Shown here: piece after piece, positions 46,173-54,242 of the stretch | Numbering within the stretch: the stretch's first letter is position 1 | How the letters are laid out: every line of letters starts with the position of its first letter | Assembly (NCBI GenBank): GCA_937931645.1 | Contig: CALHAR010000003.1 | Coordinates: 124,001 to 188,000 of the forward strand | DNA from: an uncultured Alphaproteobacteria bacterium | Lineage (GTDB): Bacteria > Pseudomonadota > Alphaproteobacteria > Micavibrionales > Micavibrionaceae | Length of the DNA: 64,000 nt | Direction: 5' to 3' | Translations under genes and position numbers: made by a program | The notes under the pieces: model-generated | The model's input: only the letters and a program-made list of their open reading frames with translations | Database searches by the model: none | Told to the model about the DNA's origin: nothing

Positions 46173-46565
46173 ATGAATGAACCGCATATTTCAACAGTAA
46201 GTGATAAGTTGGAGGCCATTTGGGATGAACATACTAAGAAAGTGGATAAAGATGGTGTTCTTCGCCTTAATGTTAGGGGGTCATGGAGGCGCGCTACGCG
46301 AGGGTACTTACATATCCGGAAGGTGGACGGTAACTGGGCGGTTATGCATACCCCTAAAGCAAAGCAAACAAGAAAAGGGGCAACAAACCCTATTTCTGTC
46401 GGCTTTAATGTAGAAACGGGTGATACTGTCCCGGGTAGCGTTAATGTTAAACCTATTATTGAAAGAGGGAAACAAGCGGTTTGGCTTCCTGTTGAAGATG
46501 GAAAAGAAGCAGGGGAAATTATGGATGTCATGGTGGGGCATGTTAACAGACTCTATTTGGTATAG
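46173..46565 (+). CDS. Hypothetical protein, first of a tandem paralogue pair
   Basis: A 130-residue soluble protein with an ATAAGGAGTT ribosome site before the ATG. The N-terminal segment SDKLEAIWDEHTKKVDKDGV, then LRLNVRGS, is clearly paralogous to the next gene (SEKLQAIWDKFAHEVNEDGV then IRVDIDGI). Later parts diverge, though NWAVMHTP aligns with FWRVVMLTP and the C-terminal GEIMDVMVGHVNRLYLV with DTITKVVIAKVDEAYQKHF. No signal, membrane segment or known motif. The pair might be an expansion of a small regulatory or stress gene. Confidence 0.6.
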   Translation: MNEPHISTVSDKLEAIWDEHTKKVDKDGVLRLNVRGSWRRATRGYLHIRKVDGNWAVMHTPKAKQTRKGATNPISVGFNVETGDTVPGSVNVKPIIERGKQAVWLPVEDGKEAGEIMDVMVGHVNRLYLV

Positions 46566-46599
46566 GGCGTGTCTGTGGAGTTAGAAAGGAGCTAACGCA

Positions 46600-46980
46600 A
46601 TGAATACAAGTGAAAAGTTGCAAGCAATTTGGGATAAATTTGCGCATGAAGTGAACGAAGATGGGGTGATACGTGTTGATATTGATGGGATTAACCGTTT
46701 AAATGTTTATAAGGGAGATATGCTAGACATAGGTGAAGAGGGGGTGTTTTGGAGAGTTGTTATGTTAACACCGTTTAATCAAGGAAGTGAAGAGCATGCT
46801 ATTTGTGTAGATTTTTACAATCAAGTTGCTCCACCCCTAAGCAGTAAATCTTATGTAGGGATGACAACCCAAAAGCCTAGGACTGTGATGTCTGCCGTAA
46901 GAAATTCAGAACTTAGTGATACAATTACTAAAGTGGTAATAGCGAAAGTTGATGAGGCCTACCAAAAGCATTTCAATTGA
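46600..46980 (+). CDS. Hypothetical protein, second of a tandem paralogue pair
   Basis: A 126-residue soluble protein starting at the ATG 46600, preceded by GAAAGGAG. The first 36 residues share the K-L-x-A-I-W-D helix and the E-D-G-V-(I/L)-R strand with the preceding gene at 46173. It differs in the middle (HAICVDFYNQVAPPL). No recognised family. It follows the first copy by 34 bases and converges with the YgjP gene without a gap. Confidence 0.6.
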   Translation: MNTSEKLQAIWDKFAHEVNEDGVIRVDIDGINRLNVYKGDMLDIGEEGVFWRVVMLTPFNQGSEEHAICVDFYNQVAPPLSSKSYVGMTTQKPRTVMSAVRNSELSDTITKVVIAKVDEAYQKHFN

Positions 46981-47754
46981 TTAATTATATCTAATCAATT
47001 CACCACTATGGCGTTTCATCCATGATTTACCGCGTGAGTAATTAGCGGATAAGTCCTCACATTCTATCCAAAAGTTTGGCGAATGATCCATATGGAGTAG
47101 GTGCGCGACCTCATGCGCGACAACATAGTCAAATGCCTCTAGGGGGGCAAAGATGAGCCGCCAAGAAAAGCAAAGCTTGCCATCTTGAGAACAACTGCCC
47201 CAACGGCTGGCAGTGTCTTTAACATCAACAGATATGATTTTCTTGTTAATGAGCGCCGCCTTTTCATGAGAGAGGGCGGTTAATTTCTCTTTGGCAAAAT
47301 TGATAATAAAACGTTTAATACGAGAAGAGGGGTCTTCTTTGTTTGTTAAAACCAGTAATTCATTATTTTTCAAATAGATATCTGTTTTTCTTAAAGTGTT
47401 ATCGTAGGTTATATTGATTGTGACATCCTCACCCAAAATAGGAATGACAGTGCCGTGTGTGAAATGAATGAGCGGCGGGAGGGCGTTTAATTTCTCACGT
47501 ATCCAATATTTATGCTCCAAAGCAAAGAGGTACGCATCACGCATAGAGCCGCGTTTGGGTACGACCAAATTGACGATTTGCTTCTTTGGGTCAAGGCGAA
47601 GCGCCATTCTTTTGGCGCGTGGGTTGATTTTTAGGACTAAACTAGGTGAAATATCAGTAAAAGGGTAGGTGTTGAGGGCGTTATCAGCCTTTTGCGCCCT
47701 TAAAAGAGCATCTTTACGTGTATTTTTGGTGTTTTTGAGTGCTTTTGCGCTCAT
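46981..47754 (-). CDS. YgjP-like M48-related metallopeptidase
   Basis: A soluble protein of about 257 residues with the WLM/YgjP domain (DUF45). The zinc site is the HExxH of VVAHEVAHLLHMDHSPNFW and the WGSCSQDGKLCFSWRLIFAP block is characteristic. The open frame extends back to a TTG at 47826, with internal ATGs at 47785-47787 and 47752-47754; the last is preferred because GAGGAAGTA precedes it. Related proteins associate with UTP pyrophosphatase-type or tRNA processing roles; substrate unknown. Confidence 0.88.
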   Translation of the reverse strand: MSAKALKNTKNTRKDALLRAQKADNALNTYPFTDISPSLVLKINPRAKRMALRLDPKKQIVNLVVPKRGSMRDAYLFALEHKYWIREKLNALPPLIHFTHGTVIPILGEDVTINITYDNTLRKTDIYLKNNELLVLTNKEDPSSRIKRFIINFAKEKLTALSHEKAALINKKIISVDVKDTASRWGSCSQDGKLCFSWRLIFAPLEAFDYVVAHEVAHLLHMDHSPNFWIECEDLSANYSRGKSWMKRHSGELIRYN

Positions 47755-47935
47755 TACTTCCTCAATAATATCGTTAAGCTTGAACATAGTTACTATATCG
47801 TCCGATAAAAAGATGGCAAGGCGCAAATGATTATTTGCTCCTATTTAATAAACATAACATTGATTCATTCGTAATTTATAGGGATAAAGCGAATTAACGC
47901 GCGGAAGTCCCCCAATTTTATGATAATTTCAGGGT

Positions 47936-48976
47936 ATGACTGAGTGGTTTCAAATTTTAGAAAATACATATGGGCAGATTCATGGGCAAATTATTGACCC
48001 TGCAAGGTTGCCTATTGCAATGGCGGCGTTGGCTCTTGTTACGTTGTGGGGTATGATGCGCGGTGCGTTGGGTGGGAATGCCCAGCCTTTGTTCTGGCAC
48101 TTTATTGAAATCATATTTGGTAAGCTTGGCCATAAAATGGATAAGGCCAGTCGTCCGCAAGGGGATTTAATCTTTCGCGGTCTTGTTTTAACCATCCTCG
48201 CGCTTATCTTTTCATTCATGGTGGGTAGTGCGGTCGAGGCGGCCAGTGCGTATTACCCCAAATGGTCAATCATCGAAACTCTAGCTTTATGTTTGACGTT
48301 AACCTCTGGGGCGGTGTTTGCGGCGCAAGGACGGCTTTATCGTGCGATCAATGAAAAGAAAGTGACGAAGAATGCTTATTTTACGATTGCGCGCTCAACA
48401 CGTACAGATCTGAGCCGTAATGACGATTTTACAATTACGCGTGTCGGTATGGGGTTGGGGTTAAAAGCGTTCGATAAAGGTATGGTTGCGCCAATTTTGT
48501 GGTATTTAATTTTGGGAATCGTTGGCGTATATCTGTATGCAGGGCTGGCGGCGTTGCAATGGCTTTTTGGCCGTGAAGGGCATTCAAGCGGTTTTGGCAA
48601 ACCTATTAATGCTTTAGAAGAGTTATTGGGTTTTGTGCCGAATCTATTAAGCGGATTATTAATTGTGTTGGCGGGTATCCTGACCCCAACGGCGGGTATG
48701 ACGCGAGCATTTTTAGGGTTGATGAGGCCATCAGGCAGAGCCCCTTACGCAGAAGGAGGCCTGCCAATGACAGCGGCAGCTTATGCGCTGAACGTTAGCT
48801 TGGGTGGCCCAACGAAGAGCCTTGATGGTCATGCTATCAAGAGAAGTTGGGTTGGTCCCAAAGGGGCAACAGCGCAGTTAAATGCGAAGCACCTGCACCG
48901 TGTGGTTTATATAAGCTTTATGGCACACATATTGTTGTTGGCGGTGTTGAGCGGCGCGATGATTGTTGCGCCTTAA
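47936..48976 (+). CDS. CobD/CbiB-like membrane protein (divergent)
   Basis: A 346-residue polytopic protein with five or so hydrophobic segments. The C-terminal two-thirds resemble adenosylcobinamide-phosphate synthase CbiB/CobD: TIARSTRTDLSRNDDFTITR, then AFDKGMVAPILWYLILGI, and GRAPYAEGGLPMTAAAYALN with VSLGGP. The usual NT-x-DS-(M/R) stretch around the substrate site is not evident, and no other cobalamin gene lies nearby, so the enzyme may have lost or changed activity. No ribosome site is strong. Function is only an inference from family resemblance. Confidence 0.6.
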   Translation: MTEWFQILENTYGQIHGQIIDPARLPIAMAALALVTLWGMMRGALGGNAQPLFWHFIEIIFGKLGHKMDKASRPQGDLIFRGLVLTILALIFSFMVGSAVEAASAYYPKWSIIETLALCLTLTSGAVFAAQGRLYRAINEKKVTKNAYFTIARSTRTDLSRNDDFTITRVGMGLGLKAFDKGMVAPILWYLILGIVGVYLYAGLAALQWLFGREGHSSGFGKPINALEELLGFVPNLLSGLLIVLAGILTPTAGMTRAFLGLMRPSGRAPYAEGGLPMTAAAYALNVSLGGPTKSLDGHAIKRSWVGPKGATAQLNAKHLHRVVYISFMAHILLLAVLSGAMIVAP

Positions 48977-48998
48977 AGATAATTGAAGGCAATTAAAA

Positions 48999-49019
48999 CT
49001 GATTAAGCGCTATAATCAG
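48999..49019 (+). terminator. Possible terminator hairpin after the CobD-like gene
   Basis: CTGATTA and TAATCAG arms with a seven-base loop, 22 bases after the stop codon. There is no T-run, so it may be rho-dependent or a promoter-proximal structure of rpmB. Confidence 0.35.
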
Positions 49020-49050
49020 CTAAATCACGCAAAAAAGCAGTATAGAAGGC

Positions 49051-49080
49051 TTGACTTTATCGGTTAAATTCCATTAATGT
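49051..49080 (+). promoter_or_regulatory. Putative sigma-70 type promoter of rpmB
   Basis: TTGACT (49051-49056), an 18-base spacer and TAATGT (49075-49080), 42 bases before the rpmB ATG. The -35 box is close to consensus. Experimental start site unknown. Confidence 0.45.
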
Positions 49081-49121
49081 CCTGCAGAATTTAATTTATT
49101 TGATATTTAAGGAATAGAGCC

Positions 49122-49415
49122 ATGGGCCGTCAATGTATGATTACTGGTAAAAAACGTATGGTTGGAAACAACCGCTCACACGCGAGAAACGCAACAAAGC
49201 GTACTTTTGAGATTAATATTCAAGATACAAGTGTTTATAGCGAAGCATTAAAGCGTATGGTTAAGATTCGTACCTCTGTTCACGGGTTAAGAACTCTTGA
49301 TCACAAGGGCGGTATTGATGCTTATGTGACAAGCACAGCCAAAACCAAGCTTGATCCTGCGCTCCGTCCTATTAAAGCGGCTGTTGAAAAAGCAAAAGAG
49401 CGTGCTTCCGCATAA
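49122..49415 (+). CDS. rpmB: 50S ribosomal protein L28
   Basis: A 97-residue protein beginning MGRQCMITGKKRMVGNNRSH, which is the classic L28 start, followed by KRTFEINIQD and the C-terminal LDHKGGIDAYV. It is a structural protein of the large subunit. It is monocistronic: its own promoter at 49051-49080 and a strong terminator at 49456-49488. Ribosome site AAGGAATAG precedes the ATG. Confidence 0.96.
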   Translation: MGRQCMITGKKRMVGNNRSHARNATKRTFEINIQDTSVYSEALKRMVKIRTSVHGLRTLDHKGGIDAYVTSTAKTKLDPALRPIKAAVEKAKERASA

Positions 49416-49455
49416 TTTTTCAGTCTATTAAAAGACTTTGTTAAGAATTTAATTG

Positions 49456-49488
49456 AACCTGTTTAGAGTAATCTAAGCGGGTTTTTTT
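49456..49488 (+). terminator. Rho-independent terminator of rpmB
   Basis: Eleven-bp stem AACCTGTTTAG/CTAAGCGGGTT (two G-T pairs) with a 6-base loop, followed by a seven-base T-run. It lies 40 bases after the stop codon. Confidence 0.9.
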
Positions 49489-49548
49489 ATTGCATAAAGT
49501 TATATGGACGTATATACATAACACACGTATTGGTGAATGATGTGAGCG

Positions 49549-50031
49549 GTGATGAAATTACGAAAAATATATGACGCAGCGGTGTGGACCGCAGGTGGGT
49601 TATTGGGACAGCTAACCTCGCGGTTAATGCAGGCAGTAACGCATGCACTACGTAACCAAGGCGATAAAGTACCGCCCATTAACGAAGCTGTATTTTGGCC
49701 GAAAGTTGATGCAGATTACCTCGCGCTGGGGGATCGGTTTTACCATGGAGAGAAGGGCAGTGTTAAAAGTGCCAACCTTGCTGTATTTTATTATATTGAA
49801 GCGGTAAAGAAAGGCAGCACTGAAGCGGTAACTCTGCTTTATGACGTTGAAATAGGCTTGTCGAAAATGATAAAAGATAAGCGAACAGGTAGTGCTGGGT
49901 TTATTGAAACAGAAGGTGAGCTTGTTGAGCTTGTGGGGACTATTCAGTCTGCTTTAATAAAAATATATCAAATCCCTAGTGAGGAGGTTGATACACAGCC
50001 AGATAAAACAATCTCGACTCCAAGGCTTTAA
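49549..50031 (+). CDS. Small protein with a Sel1-like/TPR repeat
   Basis: A 160-residue protein with start GTG 49549 or ATG 49552. The central segment LALGDRFYHGEKGSVKSANL, continuing AVFYYIEAVKKGSTEAVTLL, is a Sel1-like repeat (A-x-x-Y-x-x-A-x-x-x-G-(S/N)-x-x-A). N- and C-terminal parts are unremarkable, with no signal peptide. It sits between rpmB and tgt and has a weak ribosome site. Function unknown. Confidence 0.55.
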   Translation: MMKLRKIYDAAVWTAGGLLGQLTSRLMQAVTHALRNQGDKVPPINEAVFWPKVDADYLALGDRFYHGEKGSVKSANLAVFYYIEAVKKGSTEAVTLLYDVEIGLSKMIKDKRTGSAGFIETEGELVELVGTIQSALIKIYQIPSEEVDTQPDKTISTPRL

Positions 50032-50081
50032 ATAATAAGAAAACCTTGCCTTCATAGGGGAGGCTCTGGCATAAAGCGCGC

Positions 50082-51281
50082 ATGAGTGAATTTAACAAAA
50101 ATATAGAATATCCAGGTTTTGGGTTTGAAGTGACGCACCAAGATGAGAATTCTGGCGCACGGGTAGGGAAGCTGAGTACGCCGCATGGTGTTATTGAGAC
50201 GCCAAACTATATTTTTTGCGGAACAAAGGCTTCCATCAAAAACCTGTCGCCCTATCAGATGAAAGAGGCACAAACGGATATTATCCTAGCCAATACCTAT
50301 CATTTAATGATTCAACCAACGGCCGACATAGTTGAGAAAATGGGTGGTCTGCATAAGTTTATGAATTGGAACGGCCCCTTACTGACCGATAGTGGCGGGT
50401 TTCAGGTGTTTTCTATGGGGCATGGGACGTGCGCTGATGAGATTAAAGGGCGCAACACCACAGCCAAAAAGGAATCTCTGTTGAAAATCACGGAAGATGG
50501 CGCAGTCTTTAAGTCGTATCGTGATGGACAGAAATTAAAGTTAAACCCTGAAATTTCCATGAAGTTGCAACGGCAGTTGGGTGCAGACCTCATCATGCAG
50601 ATGGATGAATGTACGGCCTATCAGGTAACGCGGGATTATACGGCCAGATCAATGGAAATGAGTATGCGGTGGGGGGACCGTTCGCTGACCGCCTTTGATG
50701 AAACGCATGATGGGTCGCAAGGGTTATATGGGATTGTGCAAGGTGGTATATACCATGATTTACGAAAAACAAGTGCCGAGTATGTCGCCGACCGTCCTTT
50801 CTTTGGTACAGCCGTAGGGGGGTGTCTTGGCGGTAGTGATGAGGAAATGTATGGAATTTTAGAGGCCATTCAATCCCTTAACCATCCAACAAGACCTATT
50901 CATTTTTTAGGAATTGGGCGAATTAAGGACGTTTTTGAAAGCGTTAAATATGGCATTGATACATTTGATTGCGTCATGCCAACGCGTATCGCGCGTCATG
51001 GTATGGCGTTGATTAAAGGGGCGAAGAATGAGCGGATTAATTTAATCAATACGCGGTATAAGGAAGACCCTGAACCGCTTGATGCCTCTATGGATTTACC
51101 GTGTTCAACCGAATATTCTAAAGCGTACATCCACCACTTGCTAAAAGCGGGAGAAATGTTGGGGTATCAGATTGTGTCTCAACATAATGTAGCGGTGATA
51201 AATCAGCTGATGCGTGAGGTGCGCGAAGCCATAAAAGAGGGCAGTTTAGAGGCGCTTCGCAAAGAATGGCTTTGTGACTAA
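50082..51281 (+). CDS. tgt: tRNA-guanine(34) transglycosylase, altered zinc site
   Basis: Exchanges guanine 34 of GUN-anticodon tRNAs for a queuosine precursor. In 399 residues the fold is intact: general base Asp103 in LTDSGGFQVFS, Asp175-Glu-Cys in MDECTAY, and nucleophile Asp296 in TFDCVMPTR. Three features are odd. The pocket block reads GGCLGGSDEE, where bacterial preQ1 enzymes have GGLAVGE; the Val-to-Gly change is that of eukaryotic queuine enzymes. The zinc ligands normally given by C-x-C-x2-C are replaced (MDLPCSTEYS, so Met, Leu, Ser at the aligned sites) although the distal His of SQHN remains. About 15 extra residues follow DSGGFQVFS. No queA neighbour is seen. Confidence 0.9.
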   Translation: MSEFNKNIEYPGFGFEVTHQDENSGARVGKLSTPHGVIETPNYIFCGTKASIKNLSPYQMKEAQTDIILANTYHLMIQPTADIVEKMGGLHKFMNWNGPLLTDSGGFQVFSMGHGTCADEIKGRNTTAKKESLLKITEDGAVFKSYRDGQKLKLNPEISMKLQRQLGADLIMQMDECTAYQVTRDYTARSMEMSMRWGDRSLTAFDETHDGSQGLYGIVQGGIYHDLRKTSAEYVADRPFFGTAVGGCLGGSDEEMYGILEAIQSLNHPTRPIHFLGIGRIKDVFESVKYGIDTFDCVMPTRIARHGMALIKGAKNERINLINTRYKEDPEPLDASMDLPCSTEYSKAYIHHLLKAGEMLGYQIVSQHNVAVINQLMREVREAIKEGSLEALRKEWLCD

Positions 51282-51372
51282 GTTTTGCGCTAGAGCTTCA
51301 TTATAGCTATTTCATAGCTGTTTCAGGGAATTTATTTTTTATTTCTTTAGGAATTTGCTGTAGAATAGTCTT

Positions 51373-52236
51373 ATGGGCGAACAAAATAACGATAAATTTA
51401 AGGCATTAACAAGTGTTCTGGAAGATTACACAGAGTGGTTTAGTGAGCTTGCCTTATATGTTGGTTATGTTGGTAAACAGAATGTTCCAGCAGACTTCAC
51501 CCTTCCTGTAAGCTTTAGTAAATGGGTTGAAAAGAACGCAGTCGATAATGAGGTAAGCACCACTATTGCCCAACCTATTATTGATACGCATAATGAAATG
51601 AAGGTTGTTGCTTTAGACATTATTGAGAAATTAAAAGGTAATCAGCAACCTAGCCATAAAGAGTTTATAACGTTTAAAAACCTATATGGCTCTTTCGTAT
51701 CTAGTATTCGTCGTTTAGAAAAAGATAATGCCTTAAATCTCGATGGTACCAACGATATAACAGGGCTACGCCCAGCCGAGGCTATTCAGCATGACCTCGA
51801 TAGGGAAATGGAACGCCTTTCACGTAACGGTAACCCGTTTGCTCTTATCGTACTATGTATTGATAAAATTGAAGCTTATAAAAATCCGCAGGATATAATA
51901 TTGCGCACGGCCAATAGTATTAAGAGCTGTATGCGCCCTTTTGATGATGCTTATTATTTAGACGGAGGGCAGTTTCTTTTAAGTCTAAAGCATGCAGACA
52001 CAGTGGGAGCAGAGTCAGCGGTAAGGCGTATTCAATATACGTTGAACGCTGATGTAGAAAACACAGAGAAAATTACAGTTTCTTGCTGTTTGTCGGAACC
52101 GGTTTCAGGAGATGAGATTTCTGTTTTGTTAAAAAACATGAAGAATGATTTAGAAGAACACGAAAGTGATGGGGGTGTGTTTCTAAAGCTTTTGGATATT
52201 AGCCCGTTAGAACGTTTTATTGGTTCCAAACAATAG
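51373..52236 (+). CDS. Protein with a degenerate GGDEF domain
   Basis: A 287-residue cytoplasmic protein. The C-terminal part (about residues 131-285) has GGDEF-domain architecture: ITGLRPAEAIQHDLDREMER, NPFALIVLCIDKIEAYKN, and the signature loop YLDGGQFLLSLKHAD at 198-201, where GGQF replaces GG(D/E)EF. The acidic residue needed for metal binding is lost, so diguanylate cyclase activity is unlikely; it may bind nucleotide or a partner. The N-terminal half is helical with no clear domain. The next gene, 20 bases on, is a PAS histidine kinase, suggesting a signalling pair. Confidence 0.7.
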   Translation: MGEQNNDKFKALTSVLEDYTEWFSELALYVGYVGKQNVPADFTLPVSFSKWVEKNAVDNEVSTTIAQPIIDTHNEMKVVALDIIEKLKGNQQPSHKEFITFKNLYGSFVSSIRRLEKDNALNLDGTNDITGLRPAEAIQHDLDREMERLSRNGNPFALIVLCIDKIEAYKNPQDIILRTANSIKSCMRPFDDAYYLDGGQFLLSLKHADTVGAESAVRRIQYTLNADVENTEKITVSCCLSEPVSGDEISVLLKNMKNDLEEHESDGGVFLKLLDISPLERFIGSKQ

Positions 52237-52256
52237 TTTGATAGTATTGGTCGTAT

Positions 52257-53768
52257 ATGGATAAAAAAACAGTCAATCATGAAGCTTTGTTTGACCAAAT
52301 GCCCGTTATAAGGTTTTTGGTGGAGCGTAAGGACGATATTTTTATTGTATCTGGGGTGAATGACAAAGGGATACTTTTTTTTAATAAAGAAAAAGATAAT
52401 ATTGTTGGTCACGCGCTTGAGGCGCTTATAAAAGAATCTGATTACAAAAATTTTTTAGAGTCATTAACTGTAAGCTTTGAGAAAAAGCTCGCTGTTACCT
52501 TGCCTACAATATCAGGTTTCTCAGAGGAGGGGGCAGCACCAGGTTTTTGGATTAACCCCATTCTTGATGATGTTGGTGGTGTTGTGTGTTTGGATGTTAT
52601 AGGTCAACCTAGCGCAACAGATGTTTCGGTTGTCGAGCGCGAGAGAAATGATGCGCTTTCACTTTTAACATCTATCTTTAATGCGTCAGATGTTGGGATA
52701 TTGGTTTTTGATAGTGACCGCAATATCGTCAAAATGAATGATAGCTTTGAAAAAATTTATGGCTGGGGGAGAGAGGAAACTCTAGATAAGGATTTCATTG
52801 AATTTATTACCGAAGATGAACAAGAAATTACGCAAGAAAGCTATCAAAAGTTTTTAAATGATGATTTAAGCCATTCTGGTGAGGTTAAGGTTTTTTGTAA
52901 AGATGGGACAATAGCCAATACGCTTTTTACAACGGCCCCTTTAAAACTAAGTAATGGGCGCAGGTTTCAGGTCACAACACTTTTTAATATTACGAAACGT
53001 AAGCAGATGGAATTATCGCTGCGTGTTGCGAAAGAGCGGGCGGATTCTGCCAATAATGCCAAGTCTGCCTTCCTCGCCAATATGAGCCATGAATTAAGGA
53101 CACCCTTAAATGCGATTATTGGGTTTTCAGAAATGATGGTGAAGGAAGCGTTTGGGCCCTTGGCCAATAGCAAATACAAAGAATATATGGCAGATGTGCA
53201 TATGAGTGCGACGCACTTGCTGGAGATTATTAATGAAGTTTTAGACATGTCTAAGATAGAAGCCGGCAAGGTTGTTTTAGATGAACAAGAAATAGATATT
53301 AATAGACTGCTTAAAACGTTAGTGCGCGTTATGAACTCGCGAAATGTTAATAAGAAGGTGTCTATTGAGGTTGATCTTCAGGGCGATATTGCGCGACTAT
53401 ACGCCGACCCAAGGTTGTTACGACAGGTGTTTATCAACCTTATTACTAATTCTATTAAATATTCTGATAATGGTGGTGTCATTACGATAAAAACACGATT
53501 AAATAGCAAGGATGAGATTGAGGTCATTATTTCTGACGAAGGTGTCGGTATACCCAAGGAGCGTATCCAAGACGCTTTGGAACCTTTTGGACAAATACAC
53601 GACCCGTCATTAGCGCATAATAAGGCCTATCAAGGCACAGGGTTAGGGTTGCCGCTTGCAAAGGCCATGGTTGAAATGCATGGGGGTGCATTCACCTTGC
53701 AGTCCGCAGAGGGCAAGGGAACAACCGTTATTGTTGGATTTTCCAAGGCACGAACACGTCATCATTGA
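52257..53768 (+). CDS. PAS-domain sensor histidine kinase (PleC/DivJ-like)
   Basis: A 503-residue soluble kinase. Two PAS-like domains cover about residues 15-120 and 130-250 (SLLTSIFNASDVGILVFDSD and KMNDSFEKIYGWGREE). The dimerisation and phosphoacceptor box is at His278 in ANMSHELRTPLNAIIGFSEM, followed by KYKEYMADVHMSATHLLEII, close to the PleC/DivJ/PdhS kinases of alphaproteobacteria. ATP-binding boxes: LRQVFINLITNSIKYSDNGG (N), ISDEGVGIPKERI (G1) and GTGLGLPLAKAM (G2). No receiver domain and no transmembrane segment. It is transcribed just after the degenerate-GGDEF gene and before fur. The partner regulator is not in the window. Confidence 0.9.
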   Translation: MDKKTVNHEALFDQMPVIRFLVERKDDIFIVSGVNDKGILFFNKEKDNIVGHALEALIKESDYKNFLESLTVSFEKKLAVTLPTISGFSEEGAAPGFWINPILDDVGGVVCLDVIGQPSATDVSVVERERNDALSLLTSIFNASDVGILVFDSDRNIVKMNDSFEKIYGWGREETLDKDFIEFITEDEQEITQESYQKFLNDDLSHSGEVKVFCKDGTIANTLFTTAPLKLSNGRRFQVTTLFNITKRKQMELSLRVAKERADSANNAKSAFLANMSHELRTPLNAIIGFSEMMVKEAFGPLANSKYKEYMADVHMSATHLLEIINEVLDMSKIEAGKVVLDEQEIDINRLLKTLVRVMNSRNVNKKVSIEVDLQGDIARLYADPRLLRQVFINLITNSIKYSDNGGVITIKTRLNSKDEIEVIISDEGVGIPKERIQDALEPFGQIHDPSLAHNKAYQGTGLGLPLAKAMVEMHGGAFTLQSAEGKGTTVIVGFSKARTRHH

Positions 53769-53820
53769 TAATACGTCTTTATAATAGTATTATTCAAAAA
53801 AAATTTAGGAGTTATTTCAA

Positions 53821-54237
53821 ATGACAGCAATAGACCTTGAGCAAAAATGCATTGATGCAGGCTTAAAAATGACAGCGCCCCGTAAGGTGATATTGGATAT
53901 TTTAGTGCATGCCAAAGACCACCCTTCGGTAGAAGATGTTTATGAGCGCGCCAAGGAAAGGGATGCCTCTATCAGCATGGCGACTGTTTACCGTACGTTA
54001 GGTTTGCTGGACGAGCTTGGTTTGGTTTTTCGTCATGAGTTTAGTGATGACCAACATGCAAGATATGAAGTGAGTTCTGAGCATCATCACCATTTGATTG
54101 ATTTAGAAAGCGGTAAAATCGTTGAATTTCAAAGTCAGGAAATAGAAGATATTAAGTTAAAAATTGCCGAAGAGCTGGGCTATGAATTGGTTGAATGCCG
54201 CCTTGAACTTTATGGTAAAAAGTTAAACGCAAAGTAA
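53821..54237 (+). CDS. fur: Fur-family transcriptional regulator
   Basis: A 138-residue winged-helix metalloregulator. The DNA-binding part (about 1-80) includes LKMTAPRKVILDILVHAKDHPSVEDVYER and SMATVYRTLGLLDELGL. The metal-binding region SEHHHHLIDLESGKIVEFQ retains the His cluster but has no CxxC zinc pair, as is common in alphaproteobacterial Fur/Mur proteins. It regulates iron or manganese genes. Directly downstream are DUF1491 and then the SUF operon, whose iron-dependent control would be a natural target. Confidence 0.9.
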   Translation: MTAIDLEQKCIDAGLKMTAPRKVILDILVHAKDHPSVEDVYERAKERDASISMATVYRTLGLLDELGLVFRHEFSDDQHARYEVSSEHHHHLIDLESGKIVEFQSQEIEDIKLKIAEELGYELVECRLELYGKKLNAK

Positions 54238-54242
54238 TATTC

